A DNA stretch of 64,000 bases, taken from Mycobacterium sp. 852002-51163_SCH5372311 (GTDB lineage Bacteria; Actinomycetota; Actinomycetes; Mycobacteriales; Mycobacteriaceae). The notes beneath the pieces are model-generated. The model did not search any database and had not been told where the DNA came from. It saw only the letters and a program-made list of their open reading frames with translations. The position numbers and the translations under genes were made by a program. Positions 60,815 to 64,000 of this stretch are shown one piece after another. The stretch covers positions 31,833 through 95,832 of the forward strand of contig NZ_LZIJ01000144.1 in the NCBI RefSeq assembly GCF_001667115.1. The letters are read 5' to 3'. How positions within the stretch are numbered: the first letter of the stretch is position 1; every line of letters begins with the position of its first letter.

Positions 60815-62283
60815 GAGCCCGACACCGATCGAGCCGAAGCGTTCGGGTCGGCGGAGAACGAAGCCGGCACCGCGCGCGGTGCGCCTTCACCGGTCAGCGC
60901 CAAGATCTCGTCGAATCCGTCGAGCAGGCACCTGGCGAACAACTTTTCGTCGCGCACGGACGCCCGGTCGTAGCGGGCGGTGATGGTGCACCACCCGCCC
61001 CGCGAGATCAGCACCACCATCATCGCCACACCGGGCAACGGCCCAACACCGTACTGTCGCAAGATCTTTGCCCCGGCTAAGAAGGTGTCGCCGGGGTAGA
61101 CCGGGACGTTGCTGGCCTGCACATCCGAGCCGACGACCGAGCCGGTGATTCCTTCGAGTATCGCCGTCGGGAGGACACTGAGCACCGGTGCCATGGACCC
61201 GATGATGTTCATCGCGGGCTCGTCGCGGCGCTGGGTCATCTGCGCGCGGATCTTCTTCATCCGGGCCACCGGATCGACCGTGCCCACCGGCGCCGCCAGG
61301 TTGACGCCGGTGAACTGATTGCCGCCGGCCGCATCCCCTTCGGCCCGCAGGTTCACCGGCACCGCCATGGGCAGCGTGCTGATCGGCACACCGAGGGCCT
61401 CGTGGTAGCGCCGCAGCGCGCCGCAAAGCCCGGCGAGATAGGCGTCGTTGATGGACCCTCCCGCGGCTTTCGCGGCCTTATGCAAATCCGACAGCGGGAT
61501 GTCGATCGCTTCGGTGCGACTTGCCAGGCTGCGCCGGCGTAACAACGGCGACGGCTCGGCGGCCCGGTTCATCACCCGCACACCCGAAGCCGCGTAACCG
61601 ACGATCCCCGAAACGGTGGACACGGGGTCCAAAATCGCCCGTCCGGCCGCCGATACCGCTCCGGACACGGCGCCCAAGACGCCGCCGACGACGGCCATGG
61701 GCAGTTGGTTGAAACCCTCCCGCATCAAGTCGTTGGGCGTGAGGTCTTGTGGAATCGGTTGCGGCGGTGTGGGTCTCGGCGGCGGATCGCGCTCCAGATC
61801 GTAGATTTCCGCGAACATCTCCACGCCGCCTACCCCGTCGGTGACCGCATGGCTGATGTGCAGCAGCATCGCGGCCCTGCCGTCGGCCAGGCCCTCGACC
61901 AGGGTGGCCGTCCAGAGCGGCCGCGATATGTCCAGCGGAGACTGCAGCATGACCTCGGCGAGATCGAATACCTCGCGCAGCGTGCCGGACCCGGACACGC
62001 GAACGCGGCGCAGATGGAAATCCAGGTTGAAGTCCGGATCCACCACCCAGCGCGGCGCTGCCGTCGGCAGGGTCGGCACCACGACCTTCTGCCGCAGCCG
62101 CAACACCTTTCGGGATGCGTTTTCGAATCTGGCCCGCAACCGGTCCCAATCCGGTGTGGTGTCCAGGAGCTCCAGCGCCATGATTCCGGAGCGGGTCCGC
62201 GGATTGGCTTCGCCGCGATGTAGGAGATAATCGACCGGTCCCAGCTCGTCAGACAACCTCAAGGTCTCGACGGACTCAGCCAT
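60811..62283 (-). CDS. Wax ester synthase/diacylglycerol acyltransferase family protein
   Basis: This 490-residue WS/DGAT protein (Rv2484c-like) belongs to the family making triacylglycerol or wax esters from acyl-CoA. The N-terminal ELGPVDYLLHRGEANPRTRS and C-terminal NVPVYPGDTFLAGAKILRQY are typical. The HHxxxDG catalytic motif reads SHAVTDG (LLHISHAVTDGVGGVEMF): the second, catalytic His and the DG are present, but the first His is Ser. Activity may be reduced or specialised. ATG at 62283; a GTG six bases upstream is also possible. Coupled to plsC by a 4-bp overlap. Confidence 0.93.
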   Translation of the reverse strand: MAESVETLRLSDELGPVDYLLHRGEANPRTRSGIMALELLDTTPDWDRLRARFENASRKVLRLRQKVVVPTLPTAAPRWVVDPDFNLDFHLRRVRVSGSGTLREVFDLAEVMLQSPLDISRPLWTATLVEGLADGRAAMLLHISHAVTDGVGGVEMFAEIYDLERDPPPRPTPPQPIPQDLTPNDLMREGFNQLPMAVVGGVLGAVSGAVSAAGRAILDPVSTVSGIVGYAASGVRVMNRAAEPSPLLRRRSLASRTEAIDIPLSDLHKAAKAAGGSINDAYLAGLCGALRRYHEALGVPISTLPMAVPVNLRAEGDAAGGNQFTGVNLAAPVGTVDPVARMKKIRAQMTQRRDEPAMNIIGSMAPVLSVLPTAILEGITGSVVGSDVQASNVPVYPGDTFLAGAKILRQYGVGPLPGVAMMVVLISRGGWCTITARYDRASVRDEKLFARCLLDGFDEILALTGEGAPRAVPASFSADPNASARSVSGS

Positions 62284-62412
62284 TTTCACGACCCCGCCGA
62301 CGTGCCATTCCCGTCACCGCCGCTCAAGCCTCCTGCTTTCAGCCCCGCCGTACCGATTGCCAACACAACGCTAGTCCGGTTGACGCGCCGGTGAAAGCAG
62401 ATGAGGACCGAC

Positions 62413-63666
62413 TCAGCTGGCCGGGGTTGAGGCCAAGGGCAACGAATCCAGCATCGCGCTGGTGCGCCGGCCGTAGACGACGCCCAGGAAGTCCGCGACG
62501 GCATTGGCGGCCAGCCGAGATCGGAGCGTCGGCGTGATGTCGAAAGCGTGGTGCGCATTTGCCAGTTCGGCGTAGGACACCGTGGCAGCGCCGGCGCCCC
62601 GTAATGCGGCGCAGAATGCTGTGGCCTGGCCGGCGGGAACCACCTCGTCCTTGTCGCCATGCAGCACGAAGAACGGCGGCGCATCACGGTGGACATACGA
62701 AATTGGCGAAGCCGCCCGGAATCGCTCCGGGTCCGTTGCGTACCGCGACTTCATTACGAACTGCTCGAGGAACGGCAGCATCATCTCGTGCATGTTCTCG
62801 AAGTCGGTGAAGTCGTAGACGCCGTAGTACGGAGCGACGGCCTGCACCGTGGTGTCGGCCCTTTCGAACCCGGGCTGAAACGTGGGGTCGTTGGCGGTCA
62901 GCGCGGCCAGTGAAGCCAGGTGCCCGCCTGCCGAGCCGCCGGTGACTGCGATGAAATCCGGGTCGCCGCCGTAGTCCCCGATGTTCTCCCGGACCCAGGC
63001 GATCGCCCGTTTCACGTCGATGATGTGCGCCGGAAACGTGCAGCGTGGGCTTTTGCTGTAGTTGATCGACACGCAGATCCAGCCCAGTTCCACCATTCGG
63101 CTCATCAAGGTGTAGGCCTGCGGACGTTTGCCGTTGAGTGACCACGCGCCGCCCGGGACCTGTAGCAGCACCGGGGCGTGGTCGCCGGGCCTGAGGTCGG
63201 AACGTCGCCAGATGTCCAGCAAATTGTCGCGGCCGCCAGGGCCATAGGAGATATCCGAGGTGTGGGCGGCGTAGCGGCGGTGCGGTCCCGGCATCGGCAA
63301 CAAGCCCGCCCGACGCGCCCGCGCGGACGGATCGCTGGCCGGGTGACACACCAGCTCGCGAAAGTCCGGGCCAAACGATTCCTCGAGCGCCGCGGTGAGG
63401 GCCTCATCCGCCTTCTGCGCGGCCCACGTCGCCCCGACCCGGCCGATCGACCTGCCCGATACCCGCGACAAGGCATGCCCGGTGACGACGTGCGGGGGAA
63501 ACTCGGTGGACAGCCAGCCGGCGACCCAGCCGACGGCGAACGGCGAGCCGCGCAGCAGCAAAGCGCCGGCCCGGAAGGTATCTCTGGCGTCGGCCGCCAG
63601 CTGAGTTCCATGTCGCAGCGCTTCGGCACCAGCCCGTGAGCACCGCGAAGTCACGTTCATGACCAT
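62413..63666 (-). CDS. lipQ: Alpha/beta-hydrolase carboxylesterase LipQ
   Basis: This 417-residue hormone-sensitive-lipase-like esterase has the oxyanion segment QVPGGAWSLNGKRP. The nucleophile elbow is GGSAGGHLASLAAL, acid Asp lies in LHGDKDEVVPAGQA, and His in ANAHHAFDITP. A hydrophobic stretch near residues 35-55 may tether it to membrane. The ATG at 63666 is used; a GTG at 63678 and an ATG at 63660 are alternatives. It completes a lipid block with plsB2, plsC and the WS/DGAT gene. The 129 bp before the WS/DGAT start show no gene. Confidence 0.93.
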   Translation of the reverse strand: MVMNVTSRCSRAGAEALRHGTQLAADARDTFRAGALLLRGSPFAVGWVAGWLSTEFPPHVVTGHALSRVSGRSIGRVGATWAAQKADEALTAALEESFGPDFRELVCHPASDPSARARRAGLLPMPGPHRRYAAHTSDISYGPGGRDNLLDIWRRSDLRPGDHAPVLLQVPGGAWSLNGKRPQAYTLMSRMVELGWICVSINYSKSPRCTFPAHIIDVKRAIAWVRENIGDYGGDPDFIAVTGGSAGGHLASLAALTANDPTFQPGFERADTTVQAVAPYYGVYDFTDFENMHEMMLPFLEQFVMKSRYATDPERFRAASPISYVHRDAPPFFVLHGDKDEVVPAGQATAFCAALRGAGAATVSYAELANAHHAFDITPTLRSRLAANAVADFLGVVYGRRTSAMLDSLPLASTPAS

Positions 63667-63840
63667 GGTCAACGCCACCCCTCACGCATCGTTGCGTTAA
63701 CGACTGATTGCCAGCCGGTGTAGCACGTGTGTCGCGGCTCACACCATAACCGATAGTTGCGGGAGGGCAAGACTTTTCGCGCGCGTCGCGGTGCAGAAAA
63801 TGGATCGCCGGACGCCATTGGATAGACTGACCTGCGCATT

Positions 63841-63914
63841 GCCTCCGTAGCTCAGGTGGATAGAGCAAGGGCCTTCTAATCCCTAGGTCGCACGTTCGAG
63901 TCGTGCCGGGGGCA
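63841..63914 (+). tRNA. tRNA-Arg (anticodon TCT)
   Basis: Acceptor stem GCCTCCG/CGGGGGC (one T-G pair), D-arm GCTCAGGTGGATAGAGC, anticodon loop CTTCTAA with TCT, T-arm GCACGTTCGAGTCGTGC, discriminator A, and an encoded CCA (63915-63917). The base pair that closes the anticodon loop (31-39) is C with T, where a normal C-G is expected, so the stem has a mismatch next to the loop. It may be a slightly defective or altered copy. Possible -10 TAGACT upstream near 63823. Confidence 0.88.
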
Positions 63915-63932
63915 CCAAGATCATGTATGACC

Positions 63933-64000
63933 TCGGCTGATGCTTGACATTTCAGCTTCGGGTGATGCCTGACAGTGTTTCGGCTGATGCTTGACAGCTG
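63933..64000. mobile_element. Probable end of a mobile element at the tRNA-Arg 3' side, truncated by window
   Basis: Three direct repeats of a 19-bp unit, tcggctgatgcttgacatt and close variants, lie at 63933-63951, 63958-63976 and 63980-63998, spaced 25 and 22 bp. Such clustered repeats resemble transposase-binding sites at the ends of IS481-like elements in actinobacteria. The reading frame would be outside the window, so the family cannot be fixed. The repeats begin 16 bp past the encoded CCA of tRNA-Arg. Confidence 0.5.

Overview
The window is high-GC DNA from a Mycobacterium, most likely a slow-growing non-tuberculous species. Gene order and protein sequences follow the M. tuberculosis block running roughly from nadE (Rv2438c) to lipQ (Rv2485c). 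The lineage call rests on remembered gene order, on the GTG/ATG start usage, and on mycobacterial hallmarks: rpfE, glbO, the mycothiol-linked Rv2466c family, the paired clpP1/clpP2, the giant NAD-glutamate dehydrogenase and a WS/DGAT acyltransferase. No species can be named from this sequence alone.

Layout. 1-9.3 kb: nadE (cut by the window edge), then an accessory stretch (isochorismatase-like hydrolase, sirtuin, cytochrome P450 with a divergent TetR regulator, a 57-residue small protein), then the proB-obg-rpmA-rplU group. 9.3-14.6 kb: two small secreted proteins sit where I would expect dctA, next to a very large RNase E. An exact 25-bp direct repeat, which includes the rne stop codon, flanks about 1.45 kb carrying the second secreted gene. 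14.9-20 kb: ndkA, a DUF4233 membrane protein, folC and valS, the last three overlapping. 20-24.7 kb: a lectin-LysM protein, a DUF937 protein, a saccharopine-dehydrogenase-like reductase, rpfE with a clear intrinsic terminator, and about 1.1 kb of unexplained DNA with a good SigA-type promoter. 24.7-34.1 kb: mobA-korB-korA, clpX, mmuM, clpP2-clpP1 and tig. 34.2-34.5 kb: tRNA-Pro and tRNA-Gly.

34.5-47 kb: lipP, nei, rpiB, the Rv2466c homologue behind a SigH-type promoter, pepN, an HExxH protein, DUF5130 and a small membrane protein, an HNH endonuclease, glbO, aglA, an orphan FAD oxidoreductase, the Rv2474c homologue and a thioesterase. 47-54.4 kb: gdh, ettA, a 55-bp tandem repeat and a second ssb. 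54.5-63.7 kb: a CopD/CtaG membrane protein, then a lipid block of plsB2, a HAD-plsC fusion with a histone-like tail, a WS/DGAT and lipQ. 63.8-64 kb: tRNA-Arg, immediately followed by three direct repeats that look like the end of a mobile element running out of the window.

How the parts connect. The window combines NAD supply and use (nadE, sirtuin, NAD-GDH), protein quality control (clpX, clpP1P2, tig), translation (L21, L27, Obg, ValRS, EttA, RNase E), oxidative metabolism of 2-oxoglutarate (korAB beside gdh) and acylglycerol synthesis and turnover (plsB2, plsC, WS/DGAT, lipQ). The less ordinary material lies in the lineage-specific insertions: the 20-bp-period inverted repeat array at 3.6 kb, the rne 3'-end repeat-flanked insert, a KstR-type palindrome upstream of korAB, the promoter-bearing gap after rpfE, and the tRNA-Arg junction. 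I did not find a complete previously undescribed multi-gene system; the strongest candidates are those small structures.
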